DNA of 64,000 nucleotides, from positions 2,440,096 to 2,504,095 of the forward strand of contig KL647301.1 of NCBI GenBank assembly GCA_000727475.1, given 5' to 3'. Under the pieces are notes generated by a model, which saw only the letters and a list, made by a program, of their open reading frames with translations, searched no databases and had not been told where the DNA came from. The position numbers were made by a program, and so were the translations under genes. The DNA comes from Sarcocystis neurona (taxonomy: Eukaryota > Apicomplexa > Conoidasida > Eucoccidiorida > Sarcocystidae). The first letter of the stretch is position 1, and each line of letters begins with the position of its first letter. This document shows, one piece after another, positions 9,341 to 20,012 of the stretch.

Positions 9341-11563
9341 CTACGCAGACACAGGGAACCTCCGTCGGTTCACTGGGCCTCTTGCCACAAAGAGCACCAC
9401 GGAATGCGCAGCAGTGTCAATACAGTGCAGCAGCAGGTATTCGCAAAATACGGCAGGGGGGTCGGCACACCGTAGCAGCAGCTGCCTGCGTAGCGTAGCA
9501 CCGGAGCGCAGCAGAGACGCCAGCTAACGTAGCAGACGTACGAGCATAGTGTAGCAGAGTAACCAGCGTATATTGTAATAGTAGCGTCAGTGCGGCAGAG
9601 GACACTGGCACACCGCGGCAGCAGACACTGGCAGCAGCACGAGGAAGGAAATGAAAAAGTGGCAACTCACCTGATGGAAGAGAGTGAGGGTTGTTCGCGT
9701 TGGACTGGGTCCAAACGCAAGACCCAAGTCCATACGAAGAATAAGCTCCTCGAGGTGGGGACGCTCCGTGTACGAACGCCACTCCGACTCTGCGCTAGTG
9801 TCGCCTGTTTCTTCTACGGCAGCCGCAGACAGAGTTGAACGGTGACAATACGCAGAACCGGTCGAAACAGCCTTCCACGTCCCTTGCCGTTGGATGGCTG
9901 TCCTGCGCGTCGCGAGGTCCCTCATGCAGGTACCATATCCTCGCAGACGAGGCTGCTGCAGCAGCTGCAGCAACTGCTGGTGTTGCGCTGCTGCAGAAGG
10001 ACGGCACAAACGTCCCCGTGTAGAGTACGAGGAAGCCAAAAGAGGGGAGTACGACAGGGATGTCCAAAAGCGGGGATGAGAGAGCTCCTGAGAATCAAGG
10101 GGGGAGAAACGACGCAGTTACATTTATACACACAACAATATCCATATACATACACATGTGTACACGTATGAGGACTCACGCTCTCCTACGCGTGCAGGGT
10201 GTTCGTTAATACGTCTCTTTCAGCGAAAAACGAAAATGCACTTTTGCAAGAATGACTTTTTTCTGGGCCGCCTGAAATCGGCAGCCATTAGGGACGTGAA
10301 CGAGAGTGACGACCCGTCAAACATGGATACATGCAGACTAGGTACACCGTGTGTAAAACTAGAAGAAAGAAGCAACTTTTTAACAGTCTACACACTGCCA
10401 CAAATACCAGCCGCCGTACACTGCTCAGGGTAATGGTATGTGGCGCCACTTACGTCTCACCCAAGGACACTGCACTCCTCCGCGCAGCGATATCACACGG
10501 AAAAATGAAGACCGACCACTGCCTTTTTAGTCGACTGGGAACATCCGAAACGGACTGGTATTGCGAATTATATTATTCAGAGTGCGCACAGCAAGTATAT
10601 TACATATATATTACAACACGTGTATTCTCTTGCTTACGGTTACAAACACCACGAGGCCCTGTGTACGGACACCACTGCTGGTGGTGATTCGTCGTCTCCT
10701 GTGTTGGTCTGGAGAGGGCTAGGCGGCAGGTGCAGTCGTCTGGTTATTGCTGCCGCTGATTCGTCGGTTCCTGTGTTGGCTGTGCGCATTTGAAGCAACT
10801 GCGTTTATTCAAGAATACGGGCGAGATGGACTGACACCTGACTCAGGATCGGCGTTTGTACGGATACTCCCGTGTACAGAGACAGACCGCAGACTTAGCA
10901 GCGGCGCCAGAATACGGAATAAAACGTGCGAGCAACAATACAACAAGAAAATGCCACTTCAAGTGAAGGAAACGCGAAGGGAACTGAAGGCAGGACGACG
11001 CACCAGCCTAAATAGTCTGCACGTCTGCTGCAGCCGTGCTTTGTCGCTACTCGAAAGAAACAGTCCCAACTCAGCAGTCAGCGCCGAGTAACAAGCACTC
11101 TCTCCCCCTGTGAAAAAAGGACCGCTGGTGCTGTCCAGACTGCTGCTGCTGCGACTTTCTTTGCCGCTGCCGCAGCTGCTTCGTCGTCTGTTGCAGCGGC
11201 TGCTGGCATCAGCCAGATCTGTCGCATCTTCGTAGGGGCTCGGACTGAAAGCTGGATAGCCGGGAGAGCCAGCAGCAGCTTCCAGCAGGTAGCACGAAGA
11301 GCCCTCAGGAGAAGTGGGGAAAGCCAGGAGCTGCTGCTCCTGTTGCTGCCGCTTCTGATGCTGCTGTGAGGCCGTCTCACGTGATGCTCGCAGCCGTGGT
11401 AGCGATAGTAAGGACTGCGCAACGGAGGATGAGGAGATTGAAGCAGCTGTCTTGTTCCCTGGAGAGAAATTTAAGCGCCGCAGGAACGCAGCCTCCATCA
11501 TTCCGTACGAGGAGAACCGTCTGCGTGTGCAGCCACACCAGCAACCGGGCAGTAGGCAGTCTC
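9341..11563 (-). CDS. F-box-like spliced gene (3' part, three exons), hypothetical
   Basis: Three minus-strand exons fit together. Exon A, 11563-11004, encodes a Ser/Gln-rich segment (LNFSPGNKTAASISSSS onward) ending in TAELGLFLSSSDKARLQQTC then RLFRL. This resembles the F-box pattern (…L…FLS..D..RL..TCR.FR.L) that binds SKP1 in SCF ubiquitin ligases. The exon ends at a gtgcgt donor. Exon B, within 9991-9671, encodes RPHLEELILRMDLGLAFGP and onward, leucine-repeat-like, ending at a gtgagt donor. Exon C, 9481-9341, begins LLLRCADPPAVFCEYLLLHC and ends …NRRRFPVSA-stop; its phase 0 matches exon B. The exact acceptor of exon B is uncertain because several AGs lie in a CAG run. The F-box is a weak match lacking the usual initial Leu-Pro. 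Upstream exons are likely but not proven. Confidence 0.5.
10683..10782. repeat. Short direct repeat pair in a presumed intron
   Basis: TGATTCGTCGTCTCCTGTGT at 10686 is echoed by TGATTCGTCGGTTCCTGTGT about 73 bp downstream, so this is an imperfect tandem copy. It lies between exons A and B of the F-box-like gene. Confidence 0.65.
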
Positions 11564-11749
11564 CTGTAGACACACTCATATGCGGACAGAGTACACGTGT
11601 ATGCACGTCTTGCGACTACATAACATCACGCGTCCACATGAGTCGGTGTGGACAGACGACAAAGGTTACCGCTTTTTACGTGAAGCTTGGCGTATCGTCA
11701 ATATGTAGGCACATACATTTGGTCCCTCTAGCCACACGGACACGCGCGT

Positions 11750-12150
11750 ACGTTTGATTTGGCGTCGGTGAGTACATACGTAACAACACACATATGTTTT
11801 CTATAATAGATCTATCAGCACCAGTAAATCCGTCAATATCAAAGGTCGCGTACAGACGCGGTCCAGACGTATACGTTTGCGTACGAGATGATGCATGTAT
11901 ACAAATGTAGATATATATATATATATATATGCTGTAGAAGTATCTACGGCTGTTTGCACAGTACCAAGACGGGCACAGGCGAACGCAGGGTCAAACACAC
12001 TTTTGCAGACTGTTTACGGGCACGCAGAGGTATAGACACATGTCGAGCTCATGCCGCAGACGTCTGTTGCGGCGTACTAGGGCGGAGAACTACAGCAGAA
12101 CGTCGGTCGCGAAAATGCGGACGGAAGAAAAACAGAAGCACAAGCTGCTG
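11750..12150. repeat. Spacer or intron with TA array
   Basis: Contains a TA run at about 11910-11930 and otherwise ordinary sequence. It lies between the F-box exon and the next candidate minus-strand exon. No coding segment supported. Confidence 0.55.
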
Positions 12151-12427
12151 TTGTTAGCAGCTTTGACGTTCTGTGCACTCCTCCCTCGCACTCGGCTTCT
12201 GTATTCGCTTGTGTCCCTTCTCAGCCTTCTTATTCCCCGTATTCTGCTGCTGCTGTTCCTGCATCGCAGCTGTGCGAGTGCGGCTGACGGGAAGAATACG
12301 AAGTTGGAAGACCAAGAATTGGAAAGGCAGAAGAAATTGGAGGAGATGCACAGGACTGCCGAGCGACAAAAACGACAAAGCAAATTAAGTGGTGATACCT
12401 CAGCTCTGCACGTAGCTGTTTTCTCAC

Positions 12428-12495
12428 TTCTGCATGAAGGTATCCGGGTCCGCCCCGTTGGCTTCCAGCAGGTGACGAACGAGTCCCAGCAGCTG
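12428..12495 (-). CDS. Candidate internal exon, ankyrin-like helix peptide
   Basis: On the minus strand an acceptor (…GATTGCGAG) precedes 68 nt encoding QLLGLVRHLLEANGADPDTF and MQK, closed by a gtgaga donor. The HLLEANGADPD pattern resembles one ankyrin-type helix-loop, but a single copy is not enough to call the family. The plus-strand Glu/Lys-rich frame in the neighbouring bases is the purine side of the pyrimidine tract that follows this exon. The exon may belong upstream in the F-box-like gene or to a separate gene. Confidence 0.45.
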
Positions 12496-12539
12496 CTCGC
12501 AATCAGAAAGACGCAGTCCCACATAACAAGAGCGCACTA

Positions 12540-12970
12540 CGTACACACAGATGCATACATACACACACCAACAAAACATACACATACACACCTACGTATA
12601 CATACGTCTACATATACGTACCTCTATGGCTTCATATATACATGTGTCCACGCAGACCCACATACGCGTCCACTCGGATTGAAAAATATGTATTTCTACA
12701 CGCACCTGGACATTGCAAGTACCTACACATATACCCACGTATAGTTACATGTGCACATATTTACACGTATGCGTCAGTACAGAAAACTACATACACACAC
12801 GTACGCACATTTCACTGTGCTTTCGCCTTTCCCGAATCACTCGGTAAACAGTGACACACACCAAGAGGAAGGAAGATGCAATATAATTTTTGTACACATA
12901 TTCACAGATACATATATATATATAGATATGTACATATATATATATATATATATGAAGGGAATAGAAGAGA
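12540..12970. repeat. CA/TA/TG microsatellite block
   Basis: Dense CACA, TACA and TATA repeats, including TA runs at about 12913-12952. It sits between two candidate minus-strand exons and is best read as intron. Open frames here consist of Tyr/Ile/His repeats and are not real. Confidence 0.75.
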
Positions 12971-12979
12971 CTCACGCAC

Positions 12980-13078
12980 GCAGTCGCGCGGGGGGGAAAG
13001 GGAATCAGCAAGACGTTCAAACCAAGGATCGCAGGCCAGCAGAGTCATCGAGAAATTCAGTCCGATCCTCTGCGTAGT
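12980..13078 (-). CDS. Candidate internal exon, minus strand
   Basis: Ninety-nine nucleotides between an acceptor (…CTTCTACAG) and a gtgcgt donor, with an alternative gtgagt donor 4 nt further on. In phase 0 it encodes TTQRIGLNFSMTLLACDPWF then ERLADSLSPPRDC. Using the gtgcgt donor keeps phase with the 12428-12495 exon. A second frame of the same bases (…AEDRTEFLDDSAGLRSLV-stop) also reads plausibly as a C terminus. The exon is therefore likely but its frame is not settled. Protein not recognised. Confidence 0.4.
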
Positions 13079-13213
13079 CTGTAGAAGCTCTATGTAGACG
13101 TGCGTGCACTGCGTACATACATACACGCGTTACTATGCGCAGTATGTACACACATATAAACACGCAGACGCATAACAGCATATATATATATATACTCTCC
13201 TGTAAAGGCATAC

Positions 13214-13261
13214 ACTCTGGATTCTGGCTTTTCGCCAGCTCCCTTCCAAGCAGTCGTGGGT
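13214..13261 (-). CDS. Candidate 48-nt exon, minus strand
   Basis: Flanked by a CTGCTGCAG acceptor and a gtatgc donor. All three frames are open, so the peptide is ambiguous: THDCLEGSWRKARIQS keeps phase 0 with the exon at 12980-13078, while another frame gives DPRLLGRELAKSQNPE. Reported as a splice-site-supported segment only. Confidence 0.3.
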
Positions 13262-13339
13262 CTGCAGCAGAGCTCACGTGCATATATACGCACACACGGA
13301 GGTGCGTTTGTGCATCTGTCCTGCGCGCGCATGCGCAAG

Positions 13340-14400
13340 TCCCACTCCCCTACATATATATATATATATACGTACATATAGACATGTATTCACGTGTATA
13401 TATATATATATATCCGCGAATGAACTCGTGTATCTCCACCTGTCCACTTACGTGTAAATAGACACCTTCTGACAAACTGCAGTGTCCTTGAACACGAACC
13501 GGCGCGCACAAAGCTACACCCTCGTACGCCTCAGAGGAAGACTTTCATTCACTGACGTCTACACACGAGCCGGTGTAAGCGTGCGGCATGCACGAAATGC
13601 GTGCCTTTACAGGGGGATATATACACGCATATATGTATATTCAGATTTATGTACAGACGTGGGATTGTATGTGTATCTGTATGGACATATATATTCCTGC
13701 AAGACCAGGGCACCAGCGTCCTCCGTGCGCATGTACTTCTCCGCAGCTCTCACGGATGGTGCGGGTGCGCATGTGAAAATTCGTTTCTTTTGAAGCTCTC
13801 TGCCGTTCCTGTACAGCGACGAGCTCCCTACCGATTTGTGTAGCGACCTCCACACGTGCGAGAAAGTAGCAGCTAATCAGCAGCGGCTGGACAGAGTAGC
13901 TAGCCGTGCCTGCAGACGCCACTGCCCTGCACTCCTTCAGTGTGTGCACGCGCAGATATACGCAGACGCATACCGCGCAGAAAAAAAACCCCAAGTCCAA
14001 TAGGTGTAGACGCATTTATACGCAGCAGTACTACCTGCACACACGAAGACTCCCTATCAGTTTTTACAGGACATATATATACATGAATGCTCTCTTTTCA
14101 AGAATCGTACACACGCACATACATACACATATACATACATACATTCCTACATGCATGCACACAAACGCACTTGTGTATAGAGAGGGGAGAATTCAACCCT
14201 ATCCCATACATCGCATCTCCCTCTTCCTCTTTCCTGCTATCCCTCTGTCTCTAAATATATTTATATATGTATATATATATGTATATATACATTTATATAT
14301 ATGTATGTTTGTGCTCGCTTCATTGAAAAAAAGGGTGTTCTCCTCCACGGTTGAAAGAGCTCTTCGTGTTCGACAGATATATACGGAGTCATGAGGGGAG
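13340..14400. repeat. Microsatellite-rich spacer or intron
   Basis: Repeated TA and TG/CA runs (for example 13353-13370, 13398-13412, 14250-14310) mixed with ordinary sequence at 13480-13930. One possible minus-strand coding segment lies around 13905-13800 (SVQPLLISCYFLARVEVATQ), but its borders are weak. Confidence 0.55.
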
Positions 14401-15050
14401 ACGTACGTATGCGTCGCAGCTACACAGAGCGCAGGCACATAGAAAAGGCGCTGGGGAGTTTCTCTTCAGCTGCAGGCTCGGCGTGGCCACAGCGTGATTT
14501 GCTGTTCTTCCTCGCACAGAAAAGCCGACGTCGCGCATGCGGAATCCGCTACATACATTACCACACCTGCGGACAGCCACGCGTGACCTCCGCGTGTTGC
14601 AACTAGCCACATCCCTACAAATGAGAATATCCACGTAGAAGATCGCTGAGTCCAGTAGAGGACTGACTCATTGATGATGCGTTCCTACTCGCGTAGAGGC
14701 AAAAGATTGGCCAGGTCGGACGCACGCACGCCCATGCCAGCAGAAACCGTAACGCCTGAGAAAAGGCGACCCGCCCGCGTTTCTTGGTGCAAAGATATAC
14801 GTGCTCATGCATATATTCCTCTGCGCGGCGCATCCCCCCTTCATACGTAGAGGTTTGCCTGTGGCAGGCAGCGAATTTCGCCGTTTGTTTCTTCTTCTGG
14901 TATGCGGAGAAGATTACGTCTTCTGCTGCTGGGACTAACTTGGTCTAAGTATTAAGCCGTGCAAACAAACACTGGCAAATCTGCATGCGTGCGTCCCTGG
15001 GAAAGGAGTGTATATACAGGTACTATAAGGGTTTATCCACACGCGTGCAT

Positions 15051-18000
15051 TCATGCGTGTGATGCCGCGGCTCTGCTGCCATAGCTACACCCTTGGACGC
15101 AGCTGCCTCCTTCTTCCCGTTTTTCATATGCAACGCACACATACACACATCCAGATGTTTTTCTGTCCCTCGTCTTCCTTTCCGTCGCCTTCCTGCTCCT
15201 CTTCGTCTTTTCCTCTACACTGTACGAATCCTGCGGAAGACGGCCGATCGCGCGCGCCGACGCTGCTGCCGCTGTTGTCGGTGCGTCTCCTCTTCCACTT
15301 TCCTTCCTTACCTTGGGTTTCAACAGAGCAGATAACCACGAGTTTCTACACTCGGTCATTGGGTCTAGCGAGCTGTTGCCGTTCGCCGGCAGAGGCCTCT
15401 CCATGCTGCTGCTGCTGCTCTTCTTCTCCCCGCTGCTGTTGTCCCTGCTGTTGCTGCTCTCCTTCTCCGTAGCTGCGCTGCTGCGCCTGCCTCCGCTGTT
15501 GTTGCTGTCGCCCGTTCCTCCGTCACAGCACCTTGCCTCCTCCTTCGTGCTGTTGCACTTCTCGTTGTTGCGACTGTCACCACTACTACTACTAGTACTA
15601 GTACTACTCGGTCCCTTGGTGTTGTCGCTCTTGATGTCCCTCGTGCTGCTGTGGCAGTTGCTGGGGATGTTGCTGTTCTCCTCCTTGCTGCTGCTCTGCC
15701 CGCTCCCGCTGCTGCGGCTCTCGCTGACGCTGTCCTCGTCGCAGCTGCCGCTGCGCCCGCAGCTCCTGCTCTGCCCGTTGCTGCTGCGAAAGTCGCTGCT
15801 GCTGCTGTCGTACATTCCGTCGAGCTCTGCGCAGCCTCTAATGAGCCGCCCACGTCCTGCCCACTCCTTCTCCATCTCCCCGCCGGCGCTCACCTCCTCC
15901 GTCGCTCCGCTGCTTCTGCTGCCAGCATTATAATTGCTATTATGATTTGTCACGGCATTGCTGCTACTTGTGCAGACGCCGTTGCTTCTGCTTGAAGCCG
16001 TCCCGCTGCTAGTCTCTGGCCCGCCGCTGCTCGTGTTGTCTCCATTACTGCTGTCGACGCCGGTAACGCCTGTGCTGCTGCTGCTGCCCTTGACGCTGGG
16101 GCTGCCGTCACAGACGCTGCTGCCACTGCTGCCGATTGTACCGCTGCTCCACTTTTCGCTGCCGCTGCTTAGAGTTGCGCTGCTGCTATTGCTCACGACG
16201 GAGCTGCAATGCAGAAGGGTGGGGCTGCTGCTGCCGCTGCTGTCCTTCGGGTCTTCTTTGGCATCCTTATGTTTCTTTTCCGGCTGTTGCATCGTCGCGT
16301 GCCGCACAGACGCGCCGGGCCGGCCGTCGCCGTTGTTGCTGCTGCTGTTGCTCCTGCTGCTGCTGCTGGTGGTCCTGCTGTTCGTCCTGTTGCAGCTCAC
16401 GTTGTTGCTGTTGAAGAAGAAGAAATCAGGAGAAAGCAGCCCCAGCAGCTGGAACTCCTTTGCCGGCACCTTGTGCAACAACTGTAAAAGCACACCTCTA
16501 GCGACCAGCTGCACCGACCACCGTGTCGTCTCTCCCCGCCTTCTGCCTCCTCTGCTGCTTTGTCTTTCTCTCGATGCTGGACCTGCTGCGGTTGCTGATG
16601 AAGAACAAGACAACGAAGAGGAGGAAGGCGAAACAGCAACAGCAGCAGCAACAGCTTCCGGCGATACTGCAGCAGCAGTAGCATCAGGCATTGCAGCAGT
16701 AGCAACAGGACGTGCAGTAGCAGCATCAGGCACTGCAACAGCAGCAGCAGCCACCTGACCACAGGCAGCAAGTGCAGTAGCAGCAGCACGTTCAGCAGAA
16801 GCCGCAGGAGCAGTCGAACGTTTACCACGTGCGGCAGGGGCGGCAGGGTCAGTGGATACTGCAGCAGCAGTGTCTTCAGCAACAGCCACATCACCAGCAG
16901 CTGGTCTCAGAGCAACAGCAGTTGCAGCAGAGTCCTGCACCATCCCGTCGACAGTTTTCAACCTTCTGCTGCAGTCCGCTGGTTGAGCGTCCGCAGCAGC
17001 AGCAACAGCTGTAGCCGCCCGCACCGGAGTTTCCGTCTCATCCCGAGAGCCCACAAAGACAGCACTAGCGGCAACAGCGGCAAGAGGCTGCCCTGCTGCT
17101 GCTGCAGCACCAAACGCATCAGACGAAGCACGAACAACGCCAGCCCCAGCTGCAGCAGCAGCGGCAAACCTAGCCGCAGCCCCAGCCCCAGCAGCAGAAC
17201 CAGCAGCAGCACCAAAATCAAGAGCACCACCAGCAGCAGCTCCATCAGCAGCAACCCCATTAGCAGTTCCACCAGCAGCAGCTCCGTCAGCAACTCCATC
17301 AGCAGCAGCCCCACCAGCAGAAGCACCAGGATCGGCAAGAGCAGGGTCAGCAGCAGCCGAATCACCAGCAGCAGCGGGATCAGCAGCAGCATCTCCCAGT
17401 GGACGAACAGCAGGCGCAGCAGAAGCCGAACGCAGTGCGCCTGCTGCTGTAGCAGCAGCAGGAGTAGCAGAGACGTCCGGACGTGCTGGAGCAGCAGCAG
17501 TTGTCCGAGCAGGAGCAGCAATCGCAACGCACGGCACTGTTTCTTCCGCAGCACTGCACCAAGAATTAAAAGAAGACAAACAGGACGCAGCAGTAGCAGC
17601 AGTAGCTGAGCAAACTGGCGCGGGCGGAAAGAGATATCCGGGAGAAAAACTGTTTGTCACGTGGCCGTCGCTGCTATCCTCCTTTCCTCCTGCAGACCAG
17701 GGGGACAGCCCCAGCAGGCTGCCTCTGGCTTCTGTGTCTCCCTTTCGGCCAACTGCCGTGCAGTCGTTCTCTGCTGCGCTACCGATCCCCTTCCGGCCTC
17801 CGTGTGCGCAAGAATCCGCTGCTGCTTCAGCTTCCGCTGCGTCTACCTGAAGCAGCAGCCGCTCCTCCTCCTTCTTCTCTTCTTCTCCCTTCGCTGTGCC
17901 TTTTCCATCCTCTCTACCTTTTTCTCCCTTCTCTTTTCTCCGTGCTTCTTTTTCTTCAGCAGGTGAGCCGATACGACGCTTCCGCTGCTGCTGGTGCGGG

Positions 18001-19937
18001 TTCCTCGCAACGGAAGCAGCTCCGTAGGCGGGCTTTCTTTTCTGCCCACGCGTCTGCTGCTGCAACTGCTGCACGCGTTGCTTCTGCTGCTGGCGAGCAC
18101 GCGTATCCTGCTGCTGCTGCTGCAGCTGCGGCGATACCTGACTACCTTGTTGCTCTTTTCCACGCTGCTCCTGCACGGCCGCCCCGTCTTTTTTGTGTTG
18201 CTCCTGCTGCTTTGTGAATGGCGGTTGCTGTCTCTGGTGGACCTGCTGCTGCTGTTGCTGCTGCTTTACATCGCGGCAGTGCTTCGGTATCCGGTGTTGC
18301 TGCTTCTGGTCCCCCTGCTGCTGCTGTTCCTCTCCCTGCTTGGTGTCTGTCCCCTCACGTTGCTGCCTGTCCCTCTTCTGTACTTGCTGCTGCGTGCTCG
18401 GCGGCTCGTCCAAGTGCTGCTGCTGCTTCATCGTCTGCTGCCGGGACCTCTCGTTCAGCTGCTGCTGCTGCTGCTTCTTCTTCCCCTGCTGCTGCTTCCC
18501 TGGTAGCAGCTCCTGCTGTTCCTTGACGAACACGCCAGCAGCCAGCGCCACCCAGCCTTCCTCGTCCCTCTCTGCTGCGGTGAGCTGCTGCTCGTCCTCC
18601 TTCTCGCATGCAGCAGCGACTCTCTGTTCAGGAAGCCCGGCCCGCTGCTCTGCTGCTGCCGCCTTCTCAACACTGCAGTTGCTCGTCTTTCTCACCCGCT
18701 TGCACCGCTTCTGCTGCTCTGGCTCTTCTTGCAGCTGCTCCCGTTGTTGCCGCTGCTGCTGCAACAGCAACTTCGCCGCAGCATACGTGCGCTTGTGCTG
18801 CCATGAGTCAAGCGTCCGTCGAATGCGCAGTCCGTCATCCAGGATAATCATCATTTCTAGTTTCTTGTCTTTTTTCTCCTCTTCGCCTTCTTCTTCTTCG
18901 TCGCCTTCGTCGTGTGACTCTCCCGTTTCTTCTTCTTCGTCGCTTTCTGCTTCTCCCTCCTCGTCTCTTTCTGATCTCCCTTCGTGCCCATCTCCTGCCC
19001 TCCCCTTGTCATCAATTTGTAGCTGCTGCTTCTCTGCTTGAAAATTCTCTCTGCTGGTTGCCCAGTCCTTCCTCTTCTTCCTTTGTCCCACGTCCGCTCC
19101 CTTCCGCGATACACCTGCTGCTGCTGCTACTGCTCCTGCACCAGCTGCTTCTGTCCCCTCGTCTTCTCTCTCTGTTATATCGAGAAAGTTCCTTAGACGC
19201 CTTCCTCTTCCGCGTCGTGGGCCAGGGGATTGCATCTGCGACTGCCGCGTCTTCTTCTTTGCTGTGCTGGCCGCTGCTGCTGCTGCTCTTGCTGCTGCTG
19301 TTCTTGCTGCTGATGCAGCACACCGACGCGCTTCTCTGCGGTGCTCTTCGCGTGAACGGGGTTCCGACGCATGCGAGTCTCGCGCTGCAGCAGCAGCTGC
19401 TGCGACTTCCGCAGTTTTTCCTCCATCTGCTGTTGCGGTTGGCATCCGTCGTCTCGCTGCTGCTGTTTCTGCTGGTCTTCTTCCTCCCACAGCTGCTCCT
19501 TCTTCAGCTGCACGTCTCCCTGCTGCTCCTGCTCCCGCAAGTGCCGGGACTGTTGCTGCTGCGACAGCTGCTGCTGGTGTTAACGAATTTCTTGTACTCC
19601 TTGCCATCGCTATTTCCGTTGCAGCAGCGGCCGCTATGAGAGCTGGAGCTCTCCTCCTCCTCCCTACTCCTCCTCTTCCTTCTGCTGTTGCCGCCTTTCT
19701 TCCTAGTCCTCTTCTTTCTGCGGGTTGGGTTGCTGATACGGCGAACACTGCCGCCTTGTCTTCGCGTCTTGATGCTGCTGGTGCTGCAGTTGTTGTCTCA
19801 TCGCAGGCTTCTTCTGCTTCCCCTGCCGCTCCTGCCGCTGCCGTCCCACGTGCCGTCCCTGCAGCTGCTTCCTTCCCCAGCTGCCGCTGCTTCTCCTTCG
19901 TCTTCTTCTTCTGCGAGTCTCTGTAGCCTCCCGTCAT
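15051..19937 (-). CDS. Giant single-exon open frame of homopolymer blocks, hypothetical
   Basis: About 1628 codons from the first ATG (19937; the open frame itself extends further up) to a TGA at 15051. Order of blocks: basic Lys/Ala-rich start; Ala/Arg-rich to about 19200; an Asp/Glu-rich stretch around 19000-18870 followed by LEMMIILDDGLRIRRTLDSW, the most protein-like segment; Gln-rich with QQQ runs, about 18780-17980; a Lys/Glu-rich patch; Ala-rich, about 17560-16600; Ser/Asn/Gly-rich, about 16420-15370; a basic C terminus. A frame this long without a stop is unlikely by chance even in CAG-rich DNA, which supports coding. No known domain seen. Acid and basic clusters would suit a nuclear protein (inference). 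Upstream, 20405-20013 minus strand holds another open repeat-rich frame that could be a 5' exon. Confidence 0.6.
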   Translation of the reverse strand: MTGGYRDSQKKKTKEKQRQLGKEAAAGTARGTAAAGAAGEAEEACDETTTAAPAASRREDKAAVFAVSATQPAERRGLGRKAATAEGRGGVGRRRRAPALIAAAAATEIAMARSTRNSLTPAAAVAAATVPALAGAGAAGRRAAEEGAAVGGRRPAETAAARRRMPTATADGGKTAEVAAAAAAARDSHASEPRSREEHRREARRCAASAARTAAARAAAAAASTAKKKTRQSQMQSPGPRRGRGRRLRNFLDITEREDEGTEAAGAGAVAAAAGVSRKGADVGQRKKRKDWATSRENFQAEKQQLQIDDKGRAGDGHEGRSERDEEGEAESDEEEETGESHDEGDEEEEGEEEKKDKKLEMMIILDDGLRIRRTLDSWQHKRTYAAAKLLLQQQRQQREQLQEEPEQQKRCKRVRKTSNCSVEKAAAAEQRAGLPEQRVAAACEKEDEQQLTAAERDEEGWVALAAGVFVKEQQELLPGKQQQGKKKQQQQQLNERSRQQTMKQQQHLDEPPSTQQQVQKRDRQQREGTDTKQGEEQQQQGDQKQQHRIPKHCRDVKQQQQQQQVHQRQQPPFTKQQEQHKKDGAAVQEQRGKEQQGSQVSPQLQQQQQDTRARQQQKQRVQQLQQQTRGQKRKPAYGAASVARNPHQQQRKRRIGSPAEEKEARRKEKGEKGREDGKGTAKGEEEKKEEERLLLQVDAAEAEAAADSCAHGGRKGIGSAAENDCTAVGRKGDTEARGSLLGLSPWSAGGKEDSSDGHVTNSFSPGYLFPPAPVCSATAATAASCLSSFNSWCSAAEETVPCVAIAAPARTTAAAPARPDVSATPAAATAAGALRSASAAPAVRPLGDAAADPAAAGDSAAADPALADPGASAGGAAADGVADGAAAGGTANGVAADGAAAGGALDFGAAAGSAAGAGAAARFAAAAAAGAGVVRASSDAFGAAAAAGQPLAAVAASAVFVGSRDETETPVRAATAVAAAADAQPADCSRRLKTVDGMVQDSAATAVALRPAAGDVAVAEDTAAAVSTDPAAPAARGKRSTAPAASAERAAATALAACGQVAAAAVAVPDAATARPVATAAMPDATAAAVSPEAVAAAVAVSPSSSSLSCSSSATAAGPASRERQSSRGGRRRGETTRWSVQLVARGVLLQLLHKVPAKEFQLLGLLSPDFFFFNSNNVSCNRTNSRTTSSSSRSNSSSNNGDGRPGASVRHATMQQPEKKHKDAKEDPKDSSGSSSPTLLHCSSVVSNSSSATLSSGSEKWSSGTIGSSGSSVCDGSPSVKGSSSSTGVTGVDSSNGDNTSSGGPETSSGTASSRSNGVCTSSSNAVTNHNSNYNAGSRSSGATEEVSAGGEMEKEWAGRGRLIRGCAELDGMYDSSSSDFRSSNGQSRSCGRSGSCDEDSVSESRSSGSGQSSSKEENSNIPSNCHSSTRDIKSDNTKGPSSTSTSSSSGDSRNNEKCNSTKEEARCCDGGTGDSNNSGGRRSSAATEKESSNSRDNSSGEKKSSSSSMERPLPANGNSSLDPMTECRNSWLSALLKPKVRKESGRGDAPTTAAAASARAIGRLPQDSYSVEEKTKRSRKATERKTRDRKTSGCVYVCVAYEKREEGGSCVQGCSYGSRAAASHA

Positions 19938-20012
19938 GGCTTCTGAGGTGCCCCCCACCCCCCAGGCTCCCGCGGCTTCACGTCGACTTCTTCTTCGATC
20001 GACGAAGAAAAT

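Noticed and set aside
12040..12744. Plus-strand frame with a hydrophobic start and a Glu/Lys/Arg/Gln-rich 'coiled coil'
   Set aside because: The charged part is the purine side of a minus-strand pyrimidine tract next to a better-supported minus-strand exon; the rest is CA/TA repeat.
16983..18506. Plus-strand Ser/Thr/Arg and Leu-rich frames
   Set aside because: Shadows of the minus-strand giant frame; no start or splice logic.
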